A stretch of DNA of 64,000 nucleotides from JAEUMG01 sp046349315 (GCA_046349315.1 JAXMCQ010000017.1:74638-138637), one strand, 5' to 3'. Positions 16,970 through 26,472 are shown, counted from the stretch's first letter. Numbers and translations: made by a program. Notes: generated from the letters alone by a model not told the origin.

Positions 16970-17658
16970 ACGCGAAAATCACCAACTGCGAGCTTGCCCG
17001 ATCCAGCACCACCGATCCTAAGCCACAGACCCTTGCCGCGGCTGTCGGGCGGCAGGCTGAAACTCTGCCGCCCCGGTTCTGTTTGTAGCACATAGCTCAA
17101 AACCTGCCCGCCATTGGCGCCAACCGCGCCGCTTTCGGGCAACACCATCACATCAAGAACCGTTGCGCCTGAAATGCCGGGCACCACCGGCGGTGGCGTA
17201 TAATCGATCTCGGAAATGGCAACCGCGGTCTGCGAGCCGAATTCGACCAGAACATTCAGATCGGAGTCGGGCGGATCAATCGTCACCGATGTATCCGGCC
17301 TTCCATCGAACATATCCCTGAAAGAATAGCGCGACGCGGAATCATCCTTGAGCGCCGAGGAGAACCGGCCAGTATTGGCAAGGTCGATGAGCTTGCCGCC
17401 GCCAGTGCTCGCCGCGACCGGTTGCAATACGCCGCCATCGGCCTTCAACGCCGTGTTGATCGCGTCCTGGTCCTGGGACTTCGCGACGGTCTGATTGGCA
17501 TTGTCGGGCTGCGCCGCTTTGGCGGGATCGACGGCTAGCGTCACGGTCACAGGCGGAGGTGGAGTATTGCTTGTCCCAAAGGTCTGGATTGCCGCAAAGA
17601 CGACACCCGCAGCTGCCGCAAAGGCGCTGACTGCCAGGTGAACATTGGTAAGCTTCAT
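16957..17658 (-). CDS. Hypothetical exported or membrane-anchored protein, discoidin-like C-terminus
   Basis: A 233-residue protein with an N-terminal hydrophobic segment (about 7-24), then a Pro/Thr-rich, low-complexity stretch (about 30-75). The C-terminal domain (about 85-230) is beta-rich and resembles coagulation factor 5/8 (discoidin) folds (RYSFRDMFDGRPDTSVTIDP). It is probably periplasmic, anchored by its N-terminus. I cannot name a family with confidence. It follows eno downstream and overlaps the Rrf2 gene by 13 bases in a tail-to-tail arrangement. Confidence 0.68.
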   Translation of the reverse strand: MKLTNVHLAVSAFAAAAGVVFAAIQTFGTSNTPPPPVTVTLAVDPAKAAQPDNANQTVAKSQDQDAINTALKADGGVLQPVAASTGGGKLIDLANTGRFSSALKDDSASRYSFRDMFDGRPDTSVTIDPPDSDLNVLVEFGSQTAVAISEIDYTPPPVVPGISGATVLDVMVLPESGAVGANGGQVLSYVLQTEPGRQSFSLPPDSRGKGLWLRIGGAGSGKLAVGDFRVYTP

Positions 17659-17723
17659 GCCGTTCCCGCTCGGCCGTAAACCGGCCTTGGCGTCATGTGC
17701 CGGGCGTTTGTGGCAAGAGAAAG

Positions 17724-19013
17724 TCAGCTCTTCGCTGCGGCTTTCAGGATCGATTTGCCGGCGTATCGTGCCTGGGTTCCGAGTTCTTCTTCGATCCGCA
17801 GAAGCTGATTGTACTTCGCCAGGCGATCAGACCGCGCCAGCGAGCCCGTCTTGATCTGCCCGCAATTGGTGGCGACCGCCAGATCGGCAATTGTCGAATC
17901 TTCCGTCTCGCCGGAGCGGTGCGACATGACCGCCGTATATCCGGCCTTGTGCGCCATTTCGACGGCTTCCAATGTTTCGGTCAGCGAGCCGATTTGGTTG
18001 ACCTTGACCAGGATCGAATTGCCGATGCTCTGCGTGATACCTTGCTTCAACCGCTTGGTGTTGGTGACGAAGAGATCGTCGCCGACCAGTTGGCATTTGC
18101 CGCCGATAAGATCGGTGAGGATGCGCCAGCCCTCCCAATCATCTTCCGCCATGCCGTCCTCGATCGAAGCGATCGGATAGCTCTTGGAGAGCTTGGCAAG
18201 ATACTCCGCCTGCTCCTTGATCGAGCGCGTCTTGCCTTCGCCTTCATAGACATACTTGCCGTCCTTGAAGAACTCGGTCGAAGCGCAGTCGAGCCCCAAA
18301 TAGACGTCCTTGCCAGGCTTGAAGCCTGCCTGCTCGATTGCCTTCATGACGAAATCGAGCGCGGCTTCCGCCGACGGCAGGTTCGGTGCAAAGCCGCCCT
18401 CGTCGCCGACATTGGTATTGTGCTTCGATTTCTTGAGCGCTGATTTGAGCGTGTGGAAAATTTCCGCGCCGATCCGCAACGCCTCGCGGAAGGTCTCGGC
18501 GCCTACCGGCAGCACCATGAATTCCTGGAAGTCGATCGGATTGTCGGCATGAACGCCGCCATTGATGATGTTCATCATCGGAACCGGCAGCAGCCGCGCT
18601 GAGACGCCACCGACATAGCGATAGAGCGGCAGACCCGTGGCCTGTGCGGCTGCCTTGGCATTGGCGAGCGAAACGCCGAGAATGGCGTTCGCGCCGAGCC
18701 GCTTCTTGTTTGGCGTGCCATCGAGCTCGATCAGCGTCTGGTCGAGCGCGATCTGGTCTTCGGCGTCCATGCCGGCCAGCGCGTCGAATATCTCTCCATT
18801 GACCGCCGCGACCGCCTTGGTCACGCCCTTGCCCAGATGCCGCTTCGCGTCGGCATCGCGCAATTCCACCGCTTCATGCGCGCCCGTCGAGGCGCCCGAA
18901 GGAACGGCGGCGCGGCCAAAGGACCCATCCTCGAGCGTCACATCGACCTCGACAGTGGGGTTGCCGCGGCTGTCCAGGATTTCGCGGCCGGTGATGTCAA
19001 GAATGGCGGTCAT
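17724..19013 (-). CDS. eno: Enolase
   Basis: A 429-residue enolase of normal length. Visible landmarks are the N-terminal SRGNPTVEVDV, the substrate loop SGASTGAHEAVELRD, the metal and catalytic region SIEDGMAEDDWEGW, the catalytic lysine segment ILVKVNQIGSL, and SHRSGETEDSTIADLAVA. It interconverts 2-phosphoglycerate and phosphoenolpyruvate. It lies downstream of kdsA and a small exported-protein gene on the same strand. PEP is also the substrate of KdsA and of PEP carboxylase in this window. Confidence 0.97.
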   Translation of the reverse strand: MTAILDITGREILDSRGNPTVEVDVTLEDGSFGRAAVPSGASTGAHEAVELRDADAKRHLGKGVTKAVAAVNGEIFDALAGMDAEDQIALDQTLIELDGTPNKKRLGANAILGVSLANAKAAAQATGLPLYRYVGGVSARLLPVPMMNIINGGVHADNPIDFQEFMVLPVGAETFREALRIGAEIFHTLKSALKKSKHNTNVGDEGGFAPNLPSAEAALDFVMKAIEQAGFKPGKDVYLGLDCASTEFFKDGKYVYEGEGKTRSIKEQAEYLAKLSKSYPIASIEDGMAEDDWEGWRILTDLIGGKCQLVGDDLFVTNTKRLKQGITQSIGNSILVKVNQIGSLTETLEAVEMAHKAGYTAVMSHRSGETEDSTIADLAVATNCGQIKTGSLARSDRLAKYNQLLRIEEELGTQARYAGKSILKAAAKS

Positions 19014-19087
19014 GGAATGTCCCCGTTATTTTTGCCCTCTATGGGCAAGAACGGCGCGCAATGCAATTGCTGGAACAGTCGCGCCTT

Positions 19088-19546
19088 CTATTCGCCGATC
19101 AGCTTGCACGCGATGGCAATTGGCTTTTGCGCCGCTGCCTCGACGAGGTCCTGAAATATCCCGCAATCGAGCAGATTGTCCTCGAAGACTTTGCGGCTCG
19201 TATAGACATTGATGAGGACGCTTGGCTTATGTCCGACCACCTGTGCAAGATCATCCTTGGACATCTTGAGTTGGCCGAGTTTGGCCGATCCTTCGCCCGG
19301 CAGGTCGGCATCCTCGACGCCAAGCTGGATTTCTCCCATCTCATCGCCGGTAAAGCCTTCCTCCGCCTCGCCGTAATACATCGCCGAAACGTGAACCATT
19401 TCCTTTGAGGTCGCGAGCTTGTCCTTCGCCTTTTCGGAGAGCGACACCACCACCTCATAGGGCGGCAGTGCAATCTCCTCGGCCGCCAGGCACAGCGTGG
19501 CCGTGCAGCAAATGATGGACAGAATTCCGAACAGGCGAGCGATCAT
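19088..19546 (-). CDS. Hypothetical periplasmic protein between kdsA and eno
   Basis: The 152-residue protein has a clear signal peptide (MIARLFGILSIICCTATLCLA, cleavage after about residue 21). The mature part of about 130 residues is acidic, with two cysteines near the C-terminus (LLDCGIFQ, AIACKLIGE) that could form a disulfide. I recognise no family. Its start overlaps the kdsA stop by four bases, so it is translationally coupled to kdsA. The 74-base gap to eno suggests continued transcription. Confidence 0.75.
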   Translation of the reverse strand: MIARLFGILSIICCTATLCLAAEEIALPPYEVVVSLSEKAKDKLATSKEMVHVSAMYYGEAEEGFTGDEMGEIQLGVEDADLPGEGSAKLGQLKMSKDDLAQVVGHKPSVLINVYTSRKVFEDNLLDCGIFQDLVEAAAQKPIAIACKLIGE

Positions 19547-20388
19547 AGCTGGTTTCCTGCCTTTTCCTTGACGAGACGATCCAATTTCATCAGTTGGCGG
19601 AGCAAAGCCTCCATGCCGTCGATCGGCATCATGTTGGGGCCGTCCGAAGGCGCGTGGTCGGGGTCCTCATGTGTCTCTATGAAGACCCCAGCGACGCCAA
19701 CGGCGACTGCCGCGCGCGCCAGAACCGGCACGAAGCGGCGTTCGCCGCCCGAAGACGTGCCCCGCCCGCCCGGTTGCTGCACCGAATGGGTGGCATCGAA
19801 GACGATCGGGCATCCTGTCTCCGCCATGATCGGCAGTGCCCGCATGTCGGAGACGAGCGTGTTATAGCCGAACGACGCTCCGCGCTCGGTCAGGATGACA
19901 TTCGGATTTCCGGATTCGAGAATCTTGTCGGCGACATTCTTCATATCCCAGGGCGCCAGGAACTGACCCTTTTTCACATTCACCACGCGGCCCGTCTTCG
20001 CCGCAGCAACGAGAAGATCGGTTTGCCGGCACAGGAAAGCCGGGATCTGCAACACATCGATGACCGGCGCGAGTTCTGCACATTGCAGCGCCTCATGGAC
20101 GTCGGTCAGCACCGGTAGTCCAAACTCGCGCTTGATCTCGACGAAGATCGGCAGCGCGCCCGCCAGACCAACGCCCCGCTTGCCGGCGATGCTGGTGCGA
20201 TTGGCCTTGTCGAAGGACGTCTTGTAGATGAGGCCGATTCCGAGGCGCTCGGACATCGCCTTGAGCTTGCTCGCCATCATCAAGGCGTGGTCGCGCGATT
20301 CAAGCTGGCACGGTCCGGCAATAAGCGTCAGTGGCAAGTGATTGCCAATCTCGACAGAACCGATGCGGATGGTGGTGTTGGGTTTCAT
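19543..20388 (-). CDS. kdsA: KDO-8-phosphate synthase
   Basis: The 281-residue protein matches 3-deoxy-D-manno-octulosonate 8-phosphate synthase: LIAGPCQLESRDHALMMA, YKTSFDKANRTS, GLPVLTDVHE, QIPAFLCRQTDLL and FDATHSVQQPGG. It condenses PEP with arabinose 5-phosphate to make the KDO precursor of lipopolysaccharide. The run PaaI-kdsA-hypothetical-eno is joined by 4-base overlaps except before eno. Confidence 0.97.
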   Translation of the reverse strand: MKPNTTIRIGSVEIGNHLPLTLIAGPCQLESRDHALMMASKLKAMSERLGIGLIYKTSFDKANRTSIAGKRGVGLAGALPIFVEIKREFGLPVLTDVHEALQCAELAPVIDVLQIPAFLCRQTDLLVAAAKTGRVVNVKKGQFLAPWDMKNVADKILESGNPNVILTERGASFGYNTLVSDMRALPIMAETGCPIVFDATHSVQQPGGRGTSSGGERRFVPVLARAAVAVGVAGVFIETHEDPDHAPSDGPNMMPIDGMEALLRQLMKLDRLVKEKAGNQL

Positions 20389-20825
20389 TGATCATAGACC
20401 ATGAAGGTACCGGAGCCGTGCGCGATCAATCTGCCCTTGCCGTCCACCACTTTTGCTTCGGCCGTCGACAGGCGTCGACCGAAATGAACGATCTTAGCCG
20501 TGCATGTGACGCGCCCCGTTTCCTCGGTCAGCTTGCGCACATAATTAACCTTAAGCTCGATCGTCCCGTAATCCACGCCTTCCCCGAGCTTCGACTGGAC
20601 GGCGGCACCCATCGCGCTGTCGATGAGGGTCGCCGCATAGCCGCCATGAACCACTTGTTGGGGATTGTAGAAGGCGCGGCTCGGAATAGCTTCGAAAGTC
20701 ACCACGCCGTCATGGGCCTCGACCAGCTTCATGTTCAAAAGGCGTCCGAGCGCCGACAGCCCCTGGCCGTCCCAATTGCGGTCGAGGTAGGCGCGGCTGG
20801 CATGTTCTTTCGTGGTCTTCTCCAT
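20385..20825 (-). CDS. PaaI-type hotdog-fold thioesterase
   Basis: A 146-residue hotdog protein with the motif VVHGGYAATLIDSAMGAAVQS and the following strand TIELKVNYVRKLT. This is the PaaI/YdiI acyl-CoA thioesterase pattern. The substrate cannot be read from the sequence. Its stop overlaps the kdsA start by four bases. It lies 44 bases downstream of the mechanosensitive channel gene. Confidence 0.88.
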   Translation of the reverse strand: MEKTTKEHASRAYLDRNWDGQGLSALGRLLNMKLVEAHDGVVTFEAIPSRAFYNPQQVVHGGYAATLIDSAMGAAVQSKLGEGVDYGTIELKVNYVRKLTEETGRVTCTAKIVHFGRRLSTAEAKVVDGKGRLIAHGSGTFMVYDQ

Positions 20826-20869
20826 GATTGTCTGTAGTCATCCGGGCGGGAGGAATGCAACAAGCCTCT

Positions 20870-23206
20870 CTATTGCGGCACCGGCATGATGATGCCCTTT
20901 TCGTGGAATGTCTTGACCAGTGCCAGGCGAATGTCGCTCGCCACGACTGCCGCCTCGAAAATATCCGCGACGTGCCCGCGCAGTTCGAAGGTCATCGAAT
21001 TGAGCGCAAAATTGGTGAGGAGTGCCGTAGGTTCGGGATAGGTCAGGACTTTCCGGTGGGCCTTCGCAATATCGAGCATGATGTTGCGGATATGCTCGAC
21101 ATCGCTGTTATAGGCCACGCCAACCGAAACCGTGAAGCGGCCCAGCGTGTCGTCATGGGTCCAGTTGTTGACCGGCTTGGTGATGAGGTCCGAATTCGGC
21201 ACGATGATCGTGCAACTGTCGAAGGTCTCGATCTCCGTCGCCCGGACATTGATCCGCTTAACGAGCCCTTCGCCGGCCGGAAGCGACACCCAGTCGCCGA
21301 CCCGGATGGGACGCTCCGCAAGCAGGATGAGGCCCGAGATGAAGTTGTTGACGATTGACTGCAGGCCGAAGCCGATACCGACACCAAGCGCACCGGCAAT
21401 GATGGCGATGTTGGAGAAATCGAGCCCGGCGACATTCAGTGCAAAGCCGGCGGCCGCGATGTAGCCCGCATAGCTCCCAGCCTTGCGTAGCGAATCCTGG
21501 ACGCCCTTGTCGAGCCGGCTGTGCTCGAGAATGCGATTGTTGAACCAGCCTACGGCGACCTTGGTCAGGAGGATTCCGCCGCCCAGCACCGCCAGCGCAA
21601 GCAGCAAGGTTGCCGGAGAAATCGTAACGTCGCCGAGATGGAAGCCGAACAGCAATGTATTGCCGAGACTTCGGAGGTCGATCCATGTCAGCGTGAGTTG
21701 GATCAGGATGGCCGGCAGGCCGATGACGACGAGCACGATGTCGGCGATGGTCCTCAGGGCCGTACCGAACCGCTCGATGCCGCGCTCGCCGAGGCCGGTG
21801 ACCTCGCGCATGAAAATTCCGGGCCGCGTCTGCGGATCGAAGCTCTTGGTGATTGCGGCTTCGGCGAGCCGATGCAGCAAATAGAGGCAGGCGATAAGCC
21901 GCGCCGTTTCGAATAGTTGCGTGACGAGAAATTGTCCGAGGGCGAGATAGCCAGCCGCGAGCGCGATGAGCGCTATCGCGATGATGCCCCAGGCAAGAGG
22001 CGCGAACTGCACAGTCCATCCGAAGTAAAATCGCCGCCCCCCTTTTTCTGGACCAGCGTTGGATTGCCGCAAGGCCACGAGCAGCAACCCAAGCAGCAAG
22101 ATGAGAACAATAGTCGCCAGAGTGCTTTGCCCGACCGAGTAATCGAGCGGCAGGAAGAGATTGGCGGCGACCGTGCTGAGCGCTTCCTGTACCGACGTCA
22201 CGAAGGCAATCGCCGTCACTAGGGTGACGAAGCGCGACGCCGCCTTGTCGTCGACATCGATCAGGCGCCAGGCCGGATCGCTGGGCGAGGCGACACGACG
22301 CGCGAACACGCCCATCACTATGGTCTCGAAAGCCACCTTGGCGATCGCCCGCAACAACATATCGAAGCGCGGCGTCGATATTCCCGCAATCCCGATCGTA
22401 CTCCACACCGCGAAGATGACGACGAAGATCGCTGCGGCCGTGAGCACTGTGCCACGCACCACCCGCCATAGCCGGGCAAGGTCATCCGGCCCTTTGTCGC
22501 CATTTCCAGCCATGAAGCGGCGGCGCAGCCAACGCGCGCCAACTTCATAGGCAACAAAGGCGCCGGCAAAGATCGCCGGAATGAGAAGAAGTATGCTGAG
22601 TCGCGCGTCCGCGCTGACCGCATTCCACCAAGCCTGAAGCAACGCGGTCAGGCGTTGCACGAACTGATTGGCTCCGGCCGCCGCATCCGCCCAGAGGTCG
22701 GGATTGAACACCGAGCGGCCTGGCTCGAAAATCCGGCTGAAGAACCTGTCCTTCTGAAGGGCGGCGGCACGGGCGCCCGCCTGCTCGGCCTCGACTGAAA
22801 TCACTTCGAGCTGCTTCTTCGCCCCTTCGAGCCTCTGCAGCGTGTCGGTCAGATCCTTTCGCTGGCCCGCAATCGCTTCGGTTTCGGTTTGGCCCTGGGC
22901 AGGCGCCGGTCCGAGCTTTCCGAGCTGTGCCTTGATTTCGGCAATCGGGTCGGCAAGCGCCAGCGCCTGCTCAAGCGCACCCGTGCGGATGGTTTCGATG
23001 CTGCCGCGATGTTGCGAGAGCTGCTCGTCACTCAGTGTTGGGAGCCCCAGCTCGCGCTGGATTTGCGTCAGCTCCGTCCTGAGGTTTTCCGCAGCCCGCT
23101 CGGCTTGGCCCGTAAGCCCCGCATCAACGGCGCCCGCTGCCGTAATCTGAACGGCTAGCCAGACGAGCGCTACGATAATCCCAGCGAGGTAGCTTCGATG
23201 ACGCAT
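20870..23206 (-). CDS. Large MscS-family mechanosensitive channel with periplasmic N-terminal domain
   Basis: From the ATG at 23206 (GAAGGG upstream) the protein has 778 residues. A signal peptide (about 1-30) is followed by a helical, coiled-coil-rich periplasmic domain (about 35-200, DUF3772-like). About ten hydrophobic segments come next, then the MscS pore and beta domain near 560-700 (AIIAGALGVGIGFGLQSIVNNFISG, then RPIRVGDWV). It should open on membrane tension during osmotic downshock. Reading can extend upstream to 23368, but that part lacks a good start signal and would precede the signal peptide. Confidence 0.9.
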   Translation of the reverse strand: MRHRSYLAGIIVALVWLAVQITAAGAVDAGLTGQAERAAENLRTELTQIQRELGLPTLSDEQLSQHRGSIETIRTGALEQALALADPIAEIKAQLGKLGPAPAQGQTETEAIAGQRKDLTDTLQRLEGAKKQLEVISVEAEQAGARAAALQKDRFFSRIFEPGRSVFNPDLWADAAAGANQFVQRLTALLQAWWNAVSADARLSILLLIPAIFAGAFVAYEVGARWLRRRFMAGNGDKGPDDLARLWRVVRGTVLTAAAIFVVIFAVWSTIGIAGISTPRFDMLLRAIAKVAFETIVMGVFARRVASPSDPAWRLIDVDDKAASRFVTLVTAIAFVTSVQEALSTVAANLFLPLDYSVGQSTLATIVLILLLGLLLVALRQSNAGPEKGGRRFYFGWTVQFAPLAWGIIAIALIALAAGYLALGQFLVTQLFETARLIACLYLLHRLAEAAITKSFDPQTRPGIFMREVTGLGERGIERFGTALRTIADIVLVVIGLPAILIQLTLTWIDLRSLGNTLLFGFHLGDVTISPATLLLALAVLGGGILLTKVAVGWFNNRILEHSRLDKGVQDSLRKAGSYAGYIAAAGFALNVAGLDFSNIAIIAGALGVGIGFGLQSIVNNFISGLILLAERPIRVGDWVSLPAGEGLVKRINVRATEIETFDSCTIIVPNSDLITKPVNNWTHDDTLGRFTVSVGVAYNSDVEHIRNIMLDIAKAHRKVLTYPEPTALLTNFALNSMTFELRGHVADIFEAAVVASDIRLALVKTFHEKGIIMPVPQ

Positions 23207-23264
23207 TACTTGCCCTTCATAGCCGGGGCCAAAGGCGGGGACAATTCGCCCCGATTCACCCGGC

Positions 23265-24893
23265 TTAAACGAGACGGCTCTGCTCGACGGCCGCCGCAAT
23301 GAAGGATGCAAACAGCGGATGCGGTTCGAAAGGCCGGGACTTGAGCTCCGGGTGATACTGGACACCAATGAACCAGGGATGGTTCGGCAGTTCGATGATC
23401 TCCGGCAGCAACCCGTCCGGCGACATGCCTGAGAACCGCAAGCCCGCCTTTTCCAGGCGCTCCTTGTAGCGCGTATTCACCTCGTAACGGTGGCGGTGCC
23501 GTTCGGAAATCCGCGTCGAGCCATAGATATCGGCGACCTTGCTGCCCTGCTCCAGCATCGCGTCATAAGCGCCAAGCCGCATCGTCCCGCCGAGGTCCCC
23601 ACCCGCTCTGCGCATTTCAAGCTCATTGCCACGCATCCATTCGGTCATCATGCCGACGACCGGTTCCTTGGTCTCCCCAAACTCGGTCGAGCTTGCCTGG
23701 TCGATGTCGCAGAGATTGCGCGCCGCTTCGATGCAGGCCATCTGCATGCCGAAGCAGATTCCGAAATAGGGCACATTGCGCGTCCGCGCGAAGGTCGCTG
23801 CCCTGATCTTGCCCTCCGAACCGCGCTCGCCGAAGCCGCCCGGTACCAGAATGCCGTTCACATGATCGAGATAGGGTGTCGGATCGCTCTTCTCGAAAAT
23901 CTCGGACTCGATCCACTCGACATTGACCTTGACCTTGTTGGCGATGCCGCCATGGACGAGCGCCTCGTTCAATGACTTATAGGCATCGAGCAGCCCGGTA
24001 TATTTCCCCACCACCGCGATCGTTACTTCGCCTTCGGGATGCGAAATGCGCTGCGTGATCTCTGTCCAGCGGCTAAGATCGGGTTCAATTTCGGCTTTCA
24101 AGCCAAAGGCCTCAAGCACTTCGCGGTCGAGCCCTTCGGTGTGATAAGCGCGCGGCACGTCATAGATGCTCGACACGTCCAGCGCCTGGACGACCGCCGA
24201 GGGCCGCACATTGCAGAACAGCGCGATCTTGCGCCTTTCAGTTAAAGGTATCTCCCGATCCGCCCGGCACAACAGGATATCCGGCTGAATGCCGATCGAT
24301 CGCAATTCCTTCACCGAATGCTGCGTCGGCTTGGTCTTGAGTTCGCCCGCCGTCGGGATGAATGGCAGAAGCGTCAGATGGATATAAATGCAGCTTCCGC
24401 GCGGCTGCTCCTGGCCGAACTGGCGGATCGCTTCGAAAAACGGCAGGCCCTCGATGTCACCGACCGTACCGCCGATCTCGACCAGCACGAAATCGAAGCC
24501 CTCATTGCCGCTGCCGATGAATTCCTTGATCGCATCCGTCACATGCGGAACGACCTGTACCGTGCCGCCCAGATAATCGCCGCGCCGTTCTTTCGCGATG
24601 ATGTCCTGATAGATGCGCCCGGTGGTGATGTTGTCTTGCTTATTGGCCGAGCGTCCGGTGAAGCGCTCGTAATGGCCAAGATCGAGGTCGGTTTCGGCCC
24701 CGTCATCGGTGACGAAGACTTCCCCATGCTGATAGGGACTCATCGTTCCGGGATCGACGTTCAAATAGGGATCGAGCTTGCGAAGTCGAACCTTGTAGCC
24801 CCGCGCCTGGAGCAATGCGCCCAGTGCCGCCGAAGCCAAGCCTTTACCGAGGGAGGAGACCACGCCGCCGGTGATGAATATGTACCGCGCCAT
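23265..24893 (-). CDS. pyrG: CTP synthase
   Basis: A 542-residue CTP synthase. The N-terminal synthetase domain starts MARYIFITGGVVSSLGKGLASA, with LDPYLNVDPGTMSPYQHGEVFVTDDG. The C-terminal glutamine amidotransferase domain has the nucleophile Cys in YFGICFGMQMA and the His/Glu pair in GVQYHPELKSRP. It converts UTP to CTP with glutamine as nitrogen donor. It lies 84 bases downstream of secG, an arrangement typical of this order. Confidence 0.98.
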   Translation of the reverse strand: MARYIFITGGVVSSLGKGLASAALGALLQARGYKVRLRKLDPYLNVDPGTMSPYQHGEVFVTDDGAETDLDLGHYERFTGRSANKQDNITTGRIYQDIIAKERRGDYLGGTVQVVPHVTDAIKEFIGSGNEGFDFVLVEIGGTVGDIEGLPFFEAIRQFGQEQPRGSCIYIHLTLLPFIPTAGELKTKPTQHSVKELRSIGIQPDILLCRADREIPLTERRKIALFCNVRPSAVVQALDVSSIYDVPRAYHTEGLDREVLEAFGLKAEIEPDLSRWTEITQRISHPEGEVTIAVVGKYTGLLDAYKSLNEALVHGGIANKVKVNVEWIESEIFEKSDPTPYLDHVNGILVPGGFGERGSEGKIRAATFARTRNVPYFGICFGMQMACIEAARNLCDIDQASSTEFGETKEPVVGMMTEWMRGNELEMRRAGGDLGGTMRLGAYDAMLEQGSKVADIYGSTRISERHRHRYEVNTRYKERLEKAGLRFSGMSPDGLLPEIIELPNHPWFIGVQYHPELKSRPFEPHPLFASFIAAAVEQSRLV

Positions 24894-24977
24894 GGGCCCC
24901 CTTTCTATCCGTTCGCTTCAACGATTCGAAGCCCGGAATTTTCACCCCAGGCTTTAGAACAAATCAAGATCAAACTT

Positions 24978-25385
24978 TTACGGCGTGACCGGGACTTGGT
25001 TCTGTCCGCCGCTCTTTGCGGGCGGCAGGTTCGGCAGCACGCTGCCTCCGACAGTGCCTTCATTGCCTGCTGGCTTTTGCGCGGCGGCGTCCGGGGTCTG
25101 GCCGGCCGGTGCCTGCTGGGTTGTCGGCACCGCATCGAATACCGATCCGCCGCCGGTCCGCTTGGTCGAGAGCACCGTCAACGCGATCGAGGTCACGAAG
25201 AATGCCAAGGCCAGAATGGCCGTGGTCCGGGTCAGGGTATTCCCTACGCCGCGCGCCGAGAAAAGCGATCCCGCACCACCCCCGCTGCTAATGCCAAGTG
25301 CCCCACCCTCCGAACGCTGCAGAAGGACGATTCCGATCAGCGCAAGCGCGATGATCAGGTGAATGACGAGGATGACGGTCAACAT
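24978..25385 (-). CDS. secG: Preprotein translocase subunit SecG
   Basis: The ATG at 25385 gives 135 residues starting MLTVILVIHLIIALALIGIVLLQRSEGGALG, with two membrane helices (about 1-22 and 52-75) and the conserved SARGVGNTLTRTTAILA between them. The C-terminal 55 residues are a Pro/Gln/Gly-rich tail of the kind common in alphaproteobacterial SecG. SecG assists the SecYEG channel. An in-frame extension to 25451 adds a polar stretch inconsistent with SecG. Confidence 0.94.
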   Translation of the reverse strand: MLTVILVIHLIIALALIGIVLLQRSEGGALGISSGGGAGSLFSARGVGNTLTRTTAILALAFFVTSIALTVLSTKRTGGGSVFDAVPTTQQAPAGQTPDAAAQKPAGNEGTVGGSVLPNLPPAKSGGQNQVPVTP

Positions 25386-25477
25386 GGGGCTGGCTTTCCG
25401 GCGGCTTGACGATGCGGTGCGTGGATTAGCGGGGATATGGGCACTTGGCAATCACCGGTCAAGAATGACCAAGCCCG

Positions 25478-26236
25478 TCAGAGGTAAGCCTTTATGATCC
25501 CTATGAAATCGACAGCTTTGAGGCTCGCCCCGCCGACCAGGGCGCCATTCACATTGGGAATGACTGCGAAGGCTGGCGCATTGGAAGGCTTGACCGACCC
25601 GCCATAAAGGATGCGCACCTGCGCCCCGTCCTCGCCGATGAGCGCCCCCAGCCGATCTCTGATCGCATTGTGGATGTCGCCCACCTCTTCCATCGTCGGT
25701 GTCAGACCCGTGCCGATCGCCCAGACCGGCTCATAGGCGATGACCGTATTGGCTGAGGTTGAACCTTCCGGCAGGCTCTCCTTGAGCTGGCGGGACACGA
25801 CCTCGACGGCCTTTCCACCCTTGCGCTCGTCCAGTGTCTCGCCAATGCAGATGATTGCCGTAATTCCAGCCCGATGCGCAGCGCCTGCCTTGGCCCGCAC
25901 CACCGCGTCCGTTTCGCCAAAACCGGCGCGCCGTTCCGAATGGCCCACGATCACTGCGGAGCAGCCGGCATCCTTAAGCATCTCGGCTGAAATCTCACCC
26001 GTAAACGCACCGCTCGCCTCCCAATGGCAATTCTGGCCGCCGAGCTTGATCGGCGTTCCCGCCAGGACCCCCTTCAACCGGCGCGCCAGCGTCGCCGGGG
26101 GACAGATCATGACATCGCAGCGCAGCCGCACGTCCTTGAGCATCCCGGCAATCAGCCGCGCCTCCTTCAGCGCCGCCGTGGTCCCGTTCATCTTCCAATT
26201 GCCCGCCACCAGCGGACGTGGTCCCCGAATTGCCAT
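25478..26236 (-). CDS. tpiA: Triosephosphate isomerase
   Basis: The ATG at 26236, preceded by GGGGG five bases upstream, gives 252 residues. Catalytic residues are visible: Lys in AGNWKMNG, His in IVGHSERR, Glu in AYEPVWAIGTG, and the phosphate loop ILYGGSVKPSNA with GALVGGASL. It interconverts dihydroxyacetone phosphate and glyceraldehyde 3-phosphate. A GTG at 26242 is an alternative start two codons earlier. The gene is divergent from ppiD across a repeat-filled 236-base spacer. Confidence 0.96.
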   Translation of the reverse strand: MAIRGPRPLVAGNWKMNGTTAALKEARLIAGMLKDVRLRCDVMICPPATLARRLKGVLAGTPIKLGGQNCHWEASGAFTGEISAEMLKDAGCSAVIVGHSERRAGFGETDAVVRAKAGAAHRAGITAIICIGETLDERKGGKAVEVVSRQLKESLPEGSTSANTVIAYEPVWAIGTGLTPTMEEVGDIHNAIRDRLGALIGEDGAQVRILYGGSVKPSNAPAFAVIPNVNGALVGGASLKAVDFIGIIKAYL

Positions 26237-26262
26237 ATTCACCCCCAGTTTTCGGGCTCTTA

Positions 26263-26438
26263 GCGCATCGGACCCAAAAGTGTGAGCACTTTTGGGATAA
26301 TCCGATGCGCCAAGATATGAATTTGGCGCAACTTTTCGCCGCCAAGCTATGCCACTTGGCGGCCCGTTGCGCCGGCAACCCTGTGCTTGCGAGGGTCAAA
26401 GCTCATACCTATAAGGCTGCTACCTGTGTTGCGCCGGC
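26263..26438. repeat. Run of hairpins and direct repeats in the tpiA/ppiD divergent region
   Basis: Three inverted repeats follow one another. At 26263-26310 there is a near-perfect palindrome with arms GCGCATCGGA/TCCGATGCGC and CCCAAAAGTG/CACTTTTGGG around a TGAG loop. At 26306-26330 the arms are TGCGCCAA/TTGGCGCA, sharing bases with the first, so the two hairpins exclude each other. At 26338-26363 the arms are GCCGCCAAG/CTTGGCGGC. An 11-base direct repeat GTTGCGCCGGC occurs at 26366 and 26428. The reading frame of ppiD stays open through the whole region, although its best start lies after it. It is probably an interspersed element of the lineage, possibly affecting expression of the two flanking genes. 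Confidence 0.7.
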
Positions 26439-26472
26439 CTCCCTGGCGGCGACGTTTGGCGAAGGAATATCG

